This document shows, piece by piece, positions 46,831-59,479 of a DNA stretch of 64,000 bases. A program made the translations under genes and the position numbers. This DNA is from Deroplatys truncata (taxonomy: Eukaryota > Arthropoda > Insecta > Mantodea > Mantidae), in the NCBI GenBank assembly GCA_030765065.1, contig CM060987.1, positions 71,496,557 through 71,560,556 on the forward strand. The letters run 5' to 3'. Within the stretch, counting starts at the first letter, position 1; every line of letters starts with the position of its first letter. The notes below the pieces were generated by a model. It was not told the origin of the DNA. It was given only the letters and a program-made list of their open reading frames with translations, and did no database searches.

Positions 46831-48142
46831 CATAGAAGGGAGGGTCATTACACTTCATTTCATTTCGCCTGGCTTATTCCTATACTCTGCTTCTTATAAC
46901 TTTGCCCCGCTGATATGTTTTCTTCCACGTTCGATTACCTTCCCCCACTGGCTAATGCACACCTTTTAATGGCTGTGATAGTGAAAAACAAGCCCTGTGC
47001 AATGCAAGTTCAGGCGATAAAACGTATATAAAACTTCATGCCATAATAGATGCACGGGCTTTCGTCATCTTAAGAGGCAGGCTTAAAACGAGGGATGCTC
47101 CTAACTTGTTCGTTAGATAACAATTTACATGCATTTCAAGTGCAACTCTTAAATAATATATTTGATTCATATTTGACAACTCCCTTCGAATATAAAGAAC
47201 TATCTAGTAACCAATGAGAGGTGACAGTGCACAGGATGAAAGTTAAGAGGGATGGGGCAAAGTAATACGGAAGACACCTTAGTCATAAAATAATGTAACC
47301 GTTAGGGAAGCGTATTTGCAAGAAATCTGTAAAGTACCAGGTTTTTCAAAAAAATATTATGAAATGTGAACGTTGTTCTTAAGAATTGTTCGTATTAATA
47401 CATCCTTTCGTCGAATTCAAACATATGTTTTTATTTATTCCTCGTTCCTATTAAAGATCAGTATATGAATTTCCTTATAAACCCCATTTCGAAATATAAA
47501 CATGAAATAAGCCAGAACCCTATATTACGACGTATTGCCGTAACACATAAGAACTACAGTAAGCTTTGGAAGAGTGGATCAGGTGCACATAGACGAGCTA
47601 GTGCAATTAATAAGACTCAATAAGGTGATAGTAGATGGTAATATCAGTCCGTATGACGGGTAATCGATATCATGGTGTCATGGGAACAGTACAAAACTAA
47701 AAGAAACAAAACTTTGTTCGTCGCATCACTCACATAAAACGCTCCTTGCTATAATGATAGCCAAATATCTATTTCACCGAGGCTATTGCCAGGCTTTATT
47801 ATATTTTGCGGTGGAATCATCAGGGATTTAAAGCACTGTATTATTGATTGTAAATAAATTCTCCAGTTTTAATATAATTAAGGTTAGTAGTTGAAGAGAA
47901 TATGGCATGGCATAGCATAGCTAAAACCTTATTTCCTACTCTTTGAACTAATGCTCGCCCTTATTAGGTATTTTAAATAGGGATTTTAGATATCATTAGA
48001 GATTCTAGAGTTATATTTGTCTTAGAATAATTAATAAAATGTACAATAAAATAAGTTCACCCTTGCTAGGAAATATAAAATCATAAAACTATCCATTCTT
48101 TAAATTTTAATTTGATTTGCGTATGAACTTTTGGTTCATATA
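46831..48142. other. No recognisable feature
   Basis: AT-rich, no frame above 60 codons, no repeat recognised. Confidence 0.5.
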
Positions 48143-48395
48143 CGAGGGCGGTCCTAGATGTGCCCGACCTAACGTATATATAGCAGTTGTTTCAAACAAA
48201 TAACTATGGTAGAAAGTATCCTTATAAAGTTTTAAGTTTGAATTTTGACGATGCTACGTTTAGTAATTGTTTGGCAGCCATTAATAGTGAACACTCAGCG
48301 AATTTGTAAACATGGATAAAGCTGGCCATCCTTATTTGATACAAGACTTTCATTTGAAAGCCTTAGTCCAACTAATATTAAGGGACATGGAGTGA
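48143..48395 (+). mobile_element. mariner 5-prime end with transposase start
   Basis: After a TA (48141-48142), cgagggcggtcctagatg is a mariner-type inverted end. An ATG follows 170 bp later at 48312 and encodes MDKAGHPYLIQDFHLKAL, matching the start of a common insect mariner transposase (helix-turn-helix region). A stop follows after about 26 codons and similarity ends near 48395. No opposite end was found, so this is a truncated relic. Its end sequence differs from the mariner at 59.3-60.8 kb, so it is a different lineage. Confidence 0.72.
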
Positions 48396-51300
48396 ATTTT
48401 CAAATTTCCATATTATTGTATGAATATTTCTGAAAATTTTACTGTAAGCCTATTGCTATTAGATTAATGTGAGTACCAAATTTCTTCAAGTTTGGATAAA
48501 TGCTTTGGGAGTTATTAATTACTTCATAAATTTTATTATGCAAATGTATCGCATAATCAAAATTAACCACGCGCATCAAAAGTTCAGAAAATTGGTTGAA
48601 ATTTTTTGATTTGAAGCTTTGAATGAGTTACAAAAGAAGTATGATTTGAAAGTTCAATACATTTCGATGAGTGAATTATGATAATTTTTTTTAATACTTT
48701 AGAAATTTAAATCTATAAAATTAACCATTTTTTCCTAAAAATATATTTAAAAAAATAATATTATTGTTTAGGCATATTTTTGTCTTATAGAATATTACAA
48801 TGTATACTTCCGCAGATTCTCAGAAATTTTAGCGTATTTAAACAAAACCCCATTCATTTTGAATGTGTGAAAATGAAGTTTTGAGAAAAACGCTTATTTA
48901 TAAAATATTATGCTGGGAAACGGTGAATTGTAAGCTTTGCATATCAGAACTCTCCTTATTTATAATCCTGTGTGTTTGTAGTTCTTTTTGTGTCCATTTT
49001 GTGTACTTTTGTGCCCTTTTTGCCACCTGCAGATCCTTTCCTGTCTGTAGAGGCAAACCACCTCCTCTCATAGTGTCGAGGTTTATCAAGGTGTGACTAG
49101 GACTGAATTTTGTAACTTTGTTTGAAAGCTATTTACTGAAAAATGGGTACATTTAATTAATGGATAAATTGAGAAATGACTGTACAAAAGTTCAAAGCTC
49201 AAATAGTTTCTCAGATAGTACAATTGAATATTTTTCATTAGCAAACAAAAACTTTTCAAAACTACCACGCACATTCACATTTGTCAGAGCAGTATGATAC
49301 TGACATTTTCCTACACTTTAGTACAATGAAGAGAAATCTAAGCATTTGATTGAGTTAGTGTAATTATTTTGTATAGAAATAAAATTTTCTTTTTATGAAG
49401 TTTATGTCAAAAGTTTCCTTGATTTGTGGTGTAAATGAATTTTTTGTGAGCCAATGAGTAAAGCCGTCATAAAAATACATTCTTAAATATGTATATATTA
49501 CATTTTACAAGATTTATGCAAATCTACATATAAATCAGAGCAAAACTGAAATGCAAGGAATCAGTTCCATGTGCAAAAATGAAAAACTGACAAAATAAAT
49601 ACATATTTCTAAATCCACGTTCTTTTTAAATTTACAGCTTAACTGTCGTGAAGTATATGTTTTCTCATCTTTTCTATTTGGCTTCCTCCTTTTTCATTTT
49701 TGGTAATTTACTCTCCTGCAAGTTTTTTTCTTCTCAGTTGAAGATCGAACACACTGATATTTTCTTCTGTTTTGTCGCATCTCTTCATAATCACATCTGA
49801 TACACTGCAAATTGTTCGAATTGCTTCCTCATGCACCCTATTATCCAGACTTAGCCCTCTGAATTATTTTCTGTTTCCAAAGTTGAAGAAATGATTTACC
49901 AACAATGAAGAAGTGGAATTTGTAGTTGATGGCTATTTTGCAGTACTCGACGGTTCTAACCATAAACTGGGTATTAAAGCTGTTGAACATCGCTGGGTAA
50001 AGTTTATCGAGCTGAAAGGAGACTAATTTTTTTGTTTTGTTTTGTTTGTTAGGTCGGATACTTCTGGGACAGCTCTCGTATGTGAATTGTTGGAAATGCA
50101 ACCGGCCTAGATATATTAATAATCGTCAGAGCCCTAGTTATGCAGTTTTTAAAATCATTTTGCACTCGGGTGTTCAAGCTAGTATGTTTACAACTGGCCC
50201 CAGAAGTAGCTTTGCCTTGCGTTGCAGCATTAACAGTTACAAATATGTATACTGTGCGAGAGCTTAGAACCGTCCCTACTTACGTGCTTCCATTTAGTGC
50301 TGTTATGCGACATTTAATTGTATGGCTAATACACCGTGCCGCAGGAAGTGCTAATTCAATATATATAGTTTTACACCTTGAAAGTATCACCAAAACCGTT
50401 AGTTGCTTTACTGTTCATATTCTGCACAAACTCGCAAAGTTAAAAATTGTGCAGCAAACTCGCAATTATCTTAGCCAATTGGGGCCGAGACTACCTGGGA
50501 TACGGAAAAACTCGGATAATAGGGAAATGGCTTAAAATTGTATATTAATTTTTATTACAACGTAATTCCTAACATTTGTATTGAATTGTTTATTCAGTTT
50601 AATAAGAAGATAAACATACTACAATATTAAATGAGATTACTTTTTGAAAAAAGTCTTTCATAGGTTTATGAGCTGAACTGTTAGACGCTGGTACCACAGG
50701 GTTAACCCGGAGGCTTATTACGTGGTAATGAAAGAGCTGTATGAAGCAGTACAGATATGCAATTGCATTAAAGCTTGTATGCTGTTAGGTAAATACATCG
50801 TTGTGGTAAACCGATAGTTTGTTACAAAGGTGCACATATTACGATGATGCTGAGATTTGAAAGCGGGCAGTGCTTGCATGTATTAGTTGCACATCATCTG
50901 TCAAAAGGAAGGGGGAATGTATCTTGATTTTGCCAGCAATGGACAATAGAGTGCAGCGTTGTTTCGCGAGAACTCCGTGTATCCGTGTGAGATGAAACGG
51001 GAACATTTGGAAACGTGCTTTTCCACAGCTTTGTAGAGTGTTGGAGGAGGAAATTCTCAGACGGCTGCCAAATTATCCTTTATCATCAATTGAAAAGTAG
51101 CAGTCATGGGCAGATATTTTAAAAAATGAAGGTTACTTGTTGCCTTTCTTAAACAGCAGTCATTGCGTTTGTAGTTTACTTGCCCCCTTTGAAATTATCT
51201 GCGCGGGATTGTGATCTTATAAACTATAGCTTTTCTAAACACTTGTCATAATACGAAGTCGAAGTTTACAGCATTAAATAAATGGTGTTATGTTTGCATC

Positions 51301-51897
51301 GTGGGAATTCAGACATATTTTTCTTTCTTAATCTGAAGTATCTAAACATTTTCCCGACACATTCCAAATTCGATTGAAATCGGTGCAAAATTAAAGGTTT
51401 AGATCATCTTGTCTCACAGAATTGTCACTTTATTATTTACGTAGCCGAAGTTATCCGAACCGAGAATTACTAGTTCAAAGAAATACTGCAAATATATATG
51501 TAAGTGGCCCCTTATTTTTGACTGTGATTAACAAAGGAATACTACCATGATGCAATCCAGTACACTAGCCAGAACGGGTTTAGCACTTCAAAAACTGTAT
51601 CTTCGTGGTGGTTTTGCGCATGCACACACCTCCTGTAAGACGAATGTTATCCTTTATTAAGCCTTAAAAGTACAACTTCACTGAAGGTTTTAAGTTGTAA
51701 TTTATTGTCGTACATAAAACGTCAATCGTAATCTCGGCTCATCAGATGCTTTTGGGAGAATCGTTAACATGTTATAACTATTAGATTAACAAAAACGTTA
51801 CAATTAAAAGTAAATAAAGCCTTGAAAACTTGTAGTTCTAGAAAACAGTCACTCAACATAACGATAAAGTCCACGCATGTAGGCATACTTGCAAACT
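48396..51897. other. 3.5 kb without a recognisable gene
   Basis: Extremely AT-rich at 48400-49700. Frames of 77, 86 and 131 codons (48863-49096; 49841-50101 minus; 50140-50535) lack any recognisable domain. Words resembling pogo-type ends (actcggataat near 50510; gaagttatccgaaccgaga near 51447) are too weak to call. Confidence 0.45.
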
Positions 51898-52214
51898 GCA
51901 CACTGGTAATTGTCTTCCGTGATGATGTGGTTACCATGCTAGCCTCTAGTTCCCAAGGTCGCGGGTTCAAACCCGGCGGAGGACAATGGGTTTTTTTCGG
52001 ACGTAAAAATCCTTAGCATGGCTTCCTTCGGAAGGGAAGTAAAGCGGTGGTCCTGCATCATAGATTTGCGGCACGTAAAAGAAACTCAAACCTGATAAAG
52101 ATGCCATTTGCAAAATTACGGTTTTTCACGCCCAATATAGAATGGGACGCTAAGGACCACAGCAGTTAAAGAGCGACCATAAATAAAACTCAATTTCAGA
52201 ATTTTTGCACACTG
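51898..52214 (+). mobile_element. SINE-A copy 5, full length with 9-bp duplication
   Basis: Body 51907-52205. Head gtcttccgtgatgatgtggtta, gctagcctctagttccc, B-box gggttcaaacccggcgga, and closing ggagga, which pairs with the 5-prime end of the head as in a tRNA acceptor. Core ttccttcggaagggaagtaa; tail ataaataaaactcaattt. tgcacactg at 51898-51906 and 52206-52214 is a perfect target-site duplication. Best copy for a family consensus. Confidence 0.9.
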
Positions 52215-54235
52215 ATATATGTAATGAACCAAATGTTGATATAAGCAAGTGAAGGCGTAAATAGGAATGTTGACAAATGTTACATGAATGTACTGTTTGC
52301 AGTTTGAAAATGGCGTAGATGGAGTGATTATTTGCCTATCGTAATTATTTTATAAAATGGAATACTCAACTATTAAAAAATGCTAAAAAAACGATAGTTT
52401 TAAATGCACCTGTTAAAAGTGTGTGCTAAAGCTAAGAAAATAGAATTTGTCATCATAAAACTACGGGATTGTTCGCATCTAGGAGAAAGTATTTTCTGGA
52501 TAACAAAATACGTTTTATTTTAATTTCAGAGAGCACTATTGACCAAAACAAAATCAACACTTGCAGGACATATGATTATTGATGGTTGGAGTGAAAAGTT
52601 TTAAGAAAAGTAAAACTACACATTACGAAGTTATTAGTCCATTTAAGACAATTGAAGCAGAAGGCATCGTTAACAATGGAAAGACACGTGTGTTAAGATT
52701 TTTACTTTAAAAACATGAAGGAAGTTTATAGTAAATAAAGATAGATAAATACTTTACGTGATTGATGAGAAATAAAATTTTGTTGATACAGGATTGATGG
52801 AAAGGAAATATACGTGTGGATAATAATTTTATATTGCTGAGTTAGACGAAAGCTATCTTGTCTACCTCGATTGCGGAGAAAATAATAATTAGACGCTAAA
52901 TGGAAACTACAATATTACGAAGGTGTCTATATACAAAGACGAAGAAGCAGCGTCTGTTTATGGATTTAATTTGTTTAAAACCATTCAAATATATAAGTAG
53001 TTTATATGGGCAGATTCTAGAAATGTGCGAAATTAATTAGATATTATGTTTGTGTTTCATATAGGTAACAGCAATAAATTCGGCTTTGCGAGCAGCGCTT
53101 TTAACAGCAAATATGACATCTATTGATAAACTGATGCTTTTTGTTTCTAAAGATTTTGATTCATCAGCTTTAATTGCTATATTCCTAAAGCGTTGAAACT
53201 GGTCAGCTTTAATTACTACTCCGTTCTTTATCCCAAGTGCCAAAATTACAGTGGCGCATCAGTTTCGAACTGAAATCCGTTATTACGGAATGATTAACAG
53301 GGACATTGAAGGACCGAGAATAGAGATAAATTTGGATATTACTGCTAAGCCAAACTCTGCCTGTGCATGGATTTGGAGGTCTAAAACCTGTGAAACGTCG
53401 TTCTTCTGCTGGAATTATTCGCGTGTAAATTAATCTAACTAAGCGTGAGCATTCCGTTCGCTGTTGCACATTAATTTAGGCGGGAGAAACAATACCTGCA
53501 TGTCTCTAGCACAGAAACGAGGAAAATGAAATGTGGGCTTTTGTATTCCAACCGTTTCAAAGGGTTGCCATAATTAGGGTTTTTAAGGGCTCTCAAATCG
53601 TGAGCCATTAACATGTTAAGTTGCATCAGTGCACTCGATTTTTCCATTAGGGATCTAGTAGTTAAGGAGGTATAAAACAGGAAAAACGCATTTTTATCTG
53701 CTGTTTTAATACTGCCCTGTGTTTGAGGAGGGGTCCATCCTGCGAGACTAAAATAATGACGTTCGCAGGCAACGTGTAACACCGTTATTTTTAGTAACGA
53801 ATGTGTATCCAGCGTTACTTTAAGAGTTAAAATATTAATGCTTTTTTGTCAATACCAGTAACTGGATATTTCTATTGTATCTGTTCTTTTGCGACACACG
53901 TGATTATAGCGGCAGATCATAATTTCAAAATATACGTATTGTACTGTAATAATTAAAATAATTAAACTTCAGTTTAAAAATGACTCTTTTTGTGATTATT
54001 TGCTAAATTTAAACTGGAATTTGTATGTGTGCCGTTGCGTAAAGCAACGGAATATTGTAGGTAATGGGTAAATGTGTTCCTGTTTCGGAAAGTGATAGTA
54101 TATTTCAGGCGGGTACAGAATCAAGGAAACTTAATAGTTTCATACTGTAGATTGTTTGTTTTTCTTTTCTTTTCTTTTTATCATTGTGTTTTTTTTCCCC
54201 TGCTTGATTTTCTCTTTTACTGGCCTCCACAGACA
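52215..54235. other. 2 kb without a recognisable gene
   Basis: Frames of 68, 86, 60 and 103 codons between 53037 and 53782 resemble no family I know. Otherwise AT-rich, unrepeated sequence. Confidence 0.45.
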
Positions 54236-54320
54236 TACATTTACATATTCGCAAATTCCACACCCGAGACAGGACCCGAATCCGCCCAGCGCGCAGTTAA
54301 TAAGGTTTTTGACGTCAGAA
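54236..54320 (-). mobile_element. Possible tRNA-derived SINE head
   Basis: Minus strand ggcggattcgggtcctgtctcggg (near 54295-54265) recalls a Pol III B box followed by the cctg.ctcggg word common after the head in some insect SINEs. The A box is unclear. Weak. Confidence 0.3.
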
Positions 54321-54914
54321 GGTCTGATGTGGAGCCGATATTAATCTTGGAATGACAGATGTATGGGAACAAGTGTTACACAACGACGTTCGTCCGCTAA
54401 TGGCAGAAGTTGACGAAGGTCGGCGCTTCCGATTGAAGATTCCCCACCATTCCTCCTCCATTGACATTTTTTTTCCCTAGGGTTACATCGCCTACTCAAC
54501 CCTTACTACGTTTGCATAAACAATAAGAGAACTATATGTAGGCAGTATGTTTGTTATCCATGCATCACTGTTTACTTCTTACTGTATAACACTCGAGAAA
54601 GAAAAAAGGTTAAGGAAACCTGCACGATTCTCAGTTTCATTTCGGCAATACCTGTTGTGCTTTATGAACATATTCACTTTCCGCATAAATCGCTTCTTTC
54701 CGGAATGATCTCGATGTAACTATAATTTTCTGGCACTTAGTCATTTTAGAGTTCATGAAGCAATGAATCTGATCTATTGAACGGGGGCGGTGAATGAGAA
54801 TACTGAGTATTTACGTGTTACAATAATTGCCGAAGTTACTAAATAGTCAGATACCACTAAATTTAGAATGACCTGTTTTTACTGGTTGTAGTCATACTGC
54901 AAGATTCAGTACAA
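54321..54914. other. No recognisable feature
   Basis: Spacer with no frame or repeat recognised. Confidence 0.5.
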
Positions 54915-55790
54915 ACAATCCCTATGGTTTTACTTTCTCTACCATATACATATTAAGTAGAGAAGATATTGCATTCCACCCAAAATTTTGATACCGGGAT
55001 TTCACCAGAAATACATGTTTTGAGGCACTTTGAATAAAAAAAAAAGCATTTTTAGAAAAAGGTTCGTGTGTGTGTGCGTGTGCGGGCGTGCGTGAGTGCG
55101 TGTGTGAACGGTATAACTCACAACAGAGAAGTTGGTATTTAAGTTCATTATCTTCCAAAGATGTGACCCGAAGATTTTCAAAAAAATCCTTCCACCCCAA
55201 ACTACCCTTTACACGGAACATTTTTCGAAATAAATAAAAAAAATTCTAAAAAATGGCTAACGATTCTGATTAAAATACTATATATTAAAGATATTTACAT
55301 GACAAATGGAATGCTAGTATATTTAATTTTCTGGAAACAGCCTATGAAGTCCTGCGTAATTGGAAGGAATATAATATATAAACGTTAAGCGATAGATGAA
55401 AACGTAGGTCTCTTAAAACACACAATTTATTTCAGATAACTTTTTTTATGAGATATCCGAGATATCCGTTATTAATGCTTCAATGTGTTCAATATCTTGT
55501 CATTCTTTTTAAATTTCATTGTTTTTCATTTGTTTCTCGTGATTGCATGGAAAGAGTGTGGACTTATAAGGCAGCATGTAGCGTCCAGCTCTGAAACATT
55601 TGACTATCGCTGTTCTCTTTTTATCCTAACGAAATGTATAATGTAGCTATTTTTGCAAAGGTTTATGTAGATTAAAATGAATAGATAGAGAAAAATAAAC
55701 TTGCTTAAGAATAATTTGTACACCTACTAATAAAGTATGGAGGGCAGAGAAAATCATGTGAAAGTAACAGCAGTTTTTTTTTTTACGATA
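54915..55790 (+). mobile_element. TIRfam-1 copy L, near full length
   Basis: From tttactttctctaccatatac through accagaaatacatgttttga, a long imperfect gt-site (tgtgtgtgtgcgtgtgcggg), ccaccccaaactacccttta, and aacgttaagcgatagatgaa, to ttgtacacctactaataaag and aaaatcatgtgaaagtaac. The extended 3-prime inverted repeat is complete; the 5-prime one is eroded. Confidence 0.83.
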
Positions 55791-55964
55791 TTTAGCAACA
55801 CCGCCAAGAAGAGTCCAAGACAGTTTTCCAGCCATAGTTGGGGGATAAAGCAGATATGGTGACATATCGCAAGTATGCCGGAGAGCCCTTCGCAGTAAGA
55901 CTACGTCCACAGCGCGAAATTAAATCATGTATTGTGGTTGTGGCAGCCGAGTTTTCAGCAACCT

Positions 55965-56130
55965 ATTTTTAACTTTCCCTATCACTTACGTGTATAGGTA
56001 GAGCAATGTGTTCCAATCAAAATTCGAGATCTAGATTTCACCAGAAATACATGTGCAGAGAGTTGAACAAAGAATTAGAAAAAGGTCCGTGTGCGTCAGT
56101 GTGTCTTTGAAGATCATAACAAAATGTGGT
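55965..56130 (+). mobile_element. TIRfam-1 copy L2, 5-prime fragment
   Basis: Plus-strand start of an element: ggtagagcaatgtgttccaatc, gatttcaccagaaatacatg, and ggtccgtgtgcgtcagtgtg. It breaks off where copy N begins in the opposite direction. Confidence 0.65.
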
Positions 56131-56912
56131 GTTGCATTTATGTGACTTCCTCTACTGATTATGGTATGTTTTGATTCAACTTCTACAAATTGGTATAAAA
56201 GCTTATACTTTGTCTCTGGTTAATGGAAATAAAGTATAATTACATGTTTCGTTGTAAAGAATACAGCAGGCTTTCAAAAAGCGCGCCACTATGTAATGGC
56301 ATGAAATTTCATGCTTTTTGCATGACCATAAGAAAAAGCAATAGCGAATAAAAGTACAAGCATTTGAAAACTCAAAACCAATAGCAAAGAGCTCCGGAAT
56401 GATTTAAACCACAACAAACCATTTGTTTTTTAACATAAGTTGTTTGCTTAAACGAGATCTACATTTTTGTGTCGTAAGATTTTGTCTATCTCTTGCGATT
56501 TACTAATTATACAAGAACCATTCAGAATGAGCATAGGCTATTCCCAGAGTATTCAAGATATACATTTTGTGATGCAAAAATCATAAATATATTATATTTT
56601 AATAAAACGTTTTTGTATTTTTTTCCATGTAAAGCACAATTTGGGATGGGGGATTTTTCTTGAAGATCTTACGCCGCATCTTTGAAAGATGCTGAGCTTA
56701 AATAGCAGTTTGGTATTTAGCCTAGATTTCGGTTTTGAGCTATGCTGTTCTCAGTCGGACTCGGCAGACTCGGTTAACGGATCTTTTCTAAAAATATTTT
56801 TTTATTATTCAGGGAGCCTCTAAGCGTGTATTTCCGGTGAAAAAAAACTAAATATTTTTTGGGTGGAATCCAATACTTTCTCTACTTAATATATTTAATA
56901 ATTGAGAAAGTC
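56131..56912 (-). mobile_element. TIRfam-1 copy N, inverted, near full length
   Basis: Minus orientation, starting at the inverted repeat gcatttatgtgacttcctct. Landmarks: gaaaaagcaatagcgaataa, aacgagatctacatttttgt, agattttgtctatctcttgc, caagatatacattttgtga, gggatgggggatttttcttg, and gtgtatttccggtgaaa, to tactttctctacttaat. It retains extra middle sequence (aatagcaaagagctccg) that other copies lack or have lost. Confidence 0.8.
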
Positions 56913-56929
56913 CAAATTCACAAAAATTG

Positions 56930-57335
56930 TGTATTTAATTGATTTCGCATTTTTCTTGTAAGCTTTTATTCATGTGTTAATATATCTTTGTTATACTAAA
57001 TTATACCAATTTCAATCATATAAGGGAAAGTTTACAGGGTATTCAGGATATGCGTCTTATTTCCCTGTGAATATATTAAGCGTATCATACATATCAAATT
57101 TTAATTTAAAAAAATAGAGCCATTCTTGGAAAGTTAAAAGTAAAATAACGCAAAATCTTCATGTAAAGGGTATGGTATGTATTTATTTATATATCTTTTA
57201 GCTTTTTTGAATTGCACTGTTCACAGATACACAGGAATATGCTTGTACAGGAAACTTAAAAAAGTTTCCAGTTAAATCTCGATATAAAACTTTCGGTGGA
57301 ATGAATCACTTATTTAGTGGTAGAGAAAGCAAAAG
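56930..57335 (-). mobile_element. TIRfam-1 copy O, degraded
   Basis: Minus orientation: tttcttgtaagcttttattc, caggatatgcgtcttatttc, agagccattcttggaaag, catgtaaagggtatgg, and ttaaatctcgatataaaac, to gtggtagagaaagc. Strong decay and deletions. Confidence 0.62.
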
Positions 57336-59303
57336 CTTTAGAGAAATGTGTGTGAATACACCAAACTTTTTGTATTTGGACAAGTAACCACTGTCGCCTA
57401 AAGTTTCACTCCTCTCCCACCCTCATATAATTTGTAGCACAACTTTTCAGTGATAACTGTTTATGAGCAATCACCCTACTATTATATAGTAGTTGGCTTT
57501 AGCCATTCAGCTCACTTCATTTTTCCTTTATGGACGTTATTGTCATCCGTCAAACGTACTGTTGTTTGTACTTTCGTACCTCTGAATTCTGTGCACATGG
57601 AGTCTCTCAGCCCAGAGCTTGCCAAACGAATTTGTGCTGTAGCCAAATTTAGCAGGAAATCCAAACAGAGCTTGATGGGTGGCTGGATGTGTTCAGCTGT
57701 GTAACACATGGTAGAGCATCCAGCAATCCGTGCTTGGAGTGGGATTTAAAAACATAGCTTAGCCCCTCTTTTTTGTTCGTGTACTAACCATCACTTTGTT
57801 GAGGTTTTGTTCACAGTTGAGCTTTTTTTTACAGCGGCAGTTATGGAGGTTTTGTGCTTTAATGAAGCGGGCTTCACCGGCGAGTTGGATTAGGTGCGCT
57901 TCAAACGTCCCATTTCTAATAGTTTTAAAGTTGGACACTTGCTGCATACTGTTACTAAATATATTCATGGCAGCAAATAACGTGATAAATCACTTTGTGA
58001 ATGCAATTCATTAATGACAACATATTAAATTTATCCAGGGATGACTATGTGCGAAATACAACAGCTTTGACATGCTATCGGGTGGCAAAATTGGAGATGT
58101 GTGTTTTCGTCACCATTCCTAGTGCGTAGCATGTGCGGATCTGCAGTAAGGAAAGCAGCAGTTATCACAGTGGACGGGTTCGTAAACCAGTCAAAATGCA
58201 AACACCGCCACGCGAAGTCGTAGCGCTCACAAAGTAGAAAAGTAATATTCAATGTGTTACAGCTTTTTAAGAAGAGAAACGCAACGGTGTAACTGTTTCG
58301 TTAACGTACGTTGTGTTGAGGTTTTGGTGGTCAGTGTATTGTACTCTCGTTCGGACGCTCTCTCCCTCTCTCGTCTAAACCTAGTCATTGCACACTAGCG
58401 ACCTCGGCTAAACTGCACTCTTTCGATAGATAGGTAGAACACACCGATGTTTATAAGCAAAACGAGGGTCACTCCATTACAGTTGCAGAAATGACAGTCC
58501 ATCGTGTGCGTTATAAAGGCACATTTGAATGTACTGTTCATTACTAGTACCAAATGCTTCCTGCTACAGGATGGCGGAATGCAATTGAAAGTTGTTTAAT
58601 GGTCCATTGTGAGGAGACATACAGCGGCAGTGTAGGTGTCTAATCTTTAAGTACAGGATCATTATCAGACATAAGAGCTCTAAAGCGTTTGGCTTCAAAT
58701 TATTTACGCTCTAACCATATATTAATACAAAGAAATAAACAACAGCGGTCAAGGGTCCCTGACAGGTAGATAAACACGGCCTGTGAACGCTAATAGATTG
58801 TGCGAGGCAGTTTTGTTTGTTACCTGCGACGTCCCTGCCTAAAGTCTAGTAAGGGTTCAACTTTATTTCCTTTCGTCCTTGCGATAATGCTCAGAATTCA
58901 TTGAATAATAAGCAAACACAGCAATAGTTCTAGTTTCATGTGCGAGTATTATAAATTTTCAATGAGACTTCCTTTTATAACATCGTATGTGTCTAATCTT
59001 TTAAGTGCATTTGTCCCAAACTCTGTGGATCATGTCACGGCTAATGGTTGCTACTGCTTCTCTCCAAACTCACAATTCGTTTAGATTTGGTCTTGAATTT
59101 CTTATGATCAGACGTGGCTGATCACGATTCATGAAACAGCAGGCATCTGCATAGTCTCCATGCTGACCTATGGTCACAGGACAAAATTGATAGTGACGAG
59201 ATTATCGTAGCGTGCTGCATAATAAAAGTATAACAGAAATTTTTCTGGTGATTTAGAAGTTGGAAAACATAATGGACTATATATCCTTAAGTCAGAAATT
59301 CCA
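57336..59303. other. 2 kb without a recognisable gene
   Basis: Short frames on both strands at 57450-58252 (84, 69, 72 and 73 codons) lack recognisable domains. gtttgttacctgcgacgtcc at 58815-58834 recurs at 29426-29445 just after a transposase remnant and may be the end of a related element. A tRNA-like catggtagagcatcc at 57709-57723 has no good B box. Confidence 0.45.
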
Positions 59304-59479
59304 TACGAGGTGTGTTTTTAATGTAAGTACCGATAATGTTTTAAAAAAACTGAAACACACTTCGATCATTACCTTACACCTTTACACTACTTCTAGTTAC
59401 TTCCGTTATTACGCGCTAGTCGTAAGAAGAAATCAATTTTTGTATGCCTTCGTCAAACAATGATGCCGCCTGTGATGAA

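Noticed and set aside
50140..50535. 131-codon frame as a gene
   Set aside because: Longest unassigned frame on plus, but without domain, codon-use contrast or splice context; the end overlaps words resembling transposon ends.
50461..51465. pogo/Tigger-type element between actcggataat and ttatccgaaccgag
   Set aside because: The two ends share only a short ttatccga word, no TA pair is evident, and no transposase remnant lies between.
57709..57765. tRNA-like head (catggtagagcatcc...)
   Set aside because: The B-box position reads gtgggatttaaaa, too far from consensus, and no SINE body follows.
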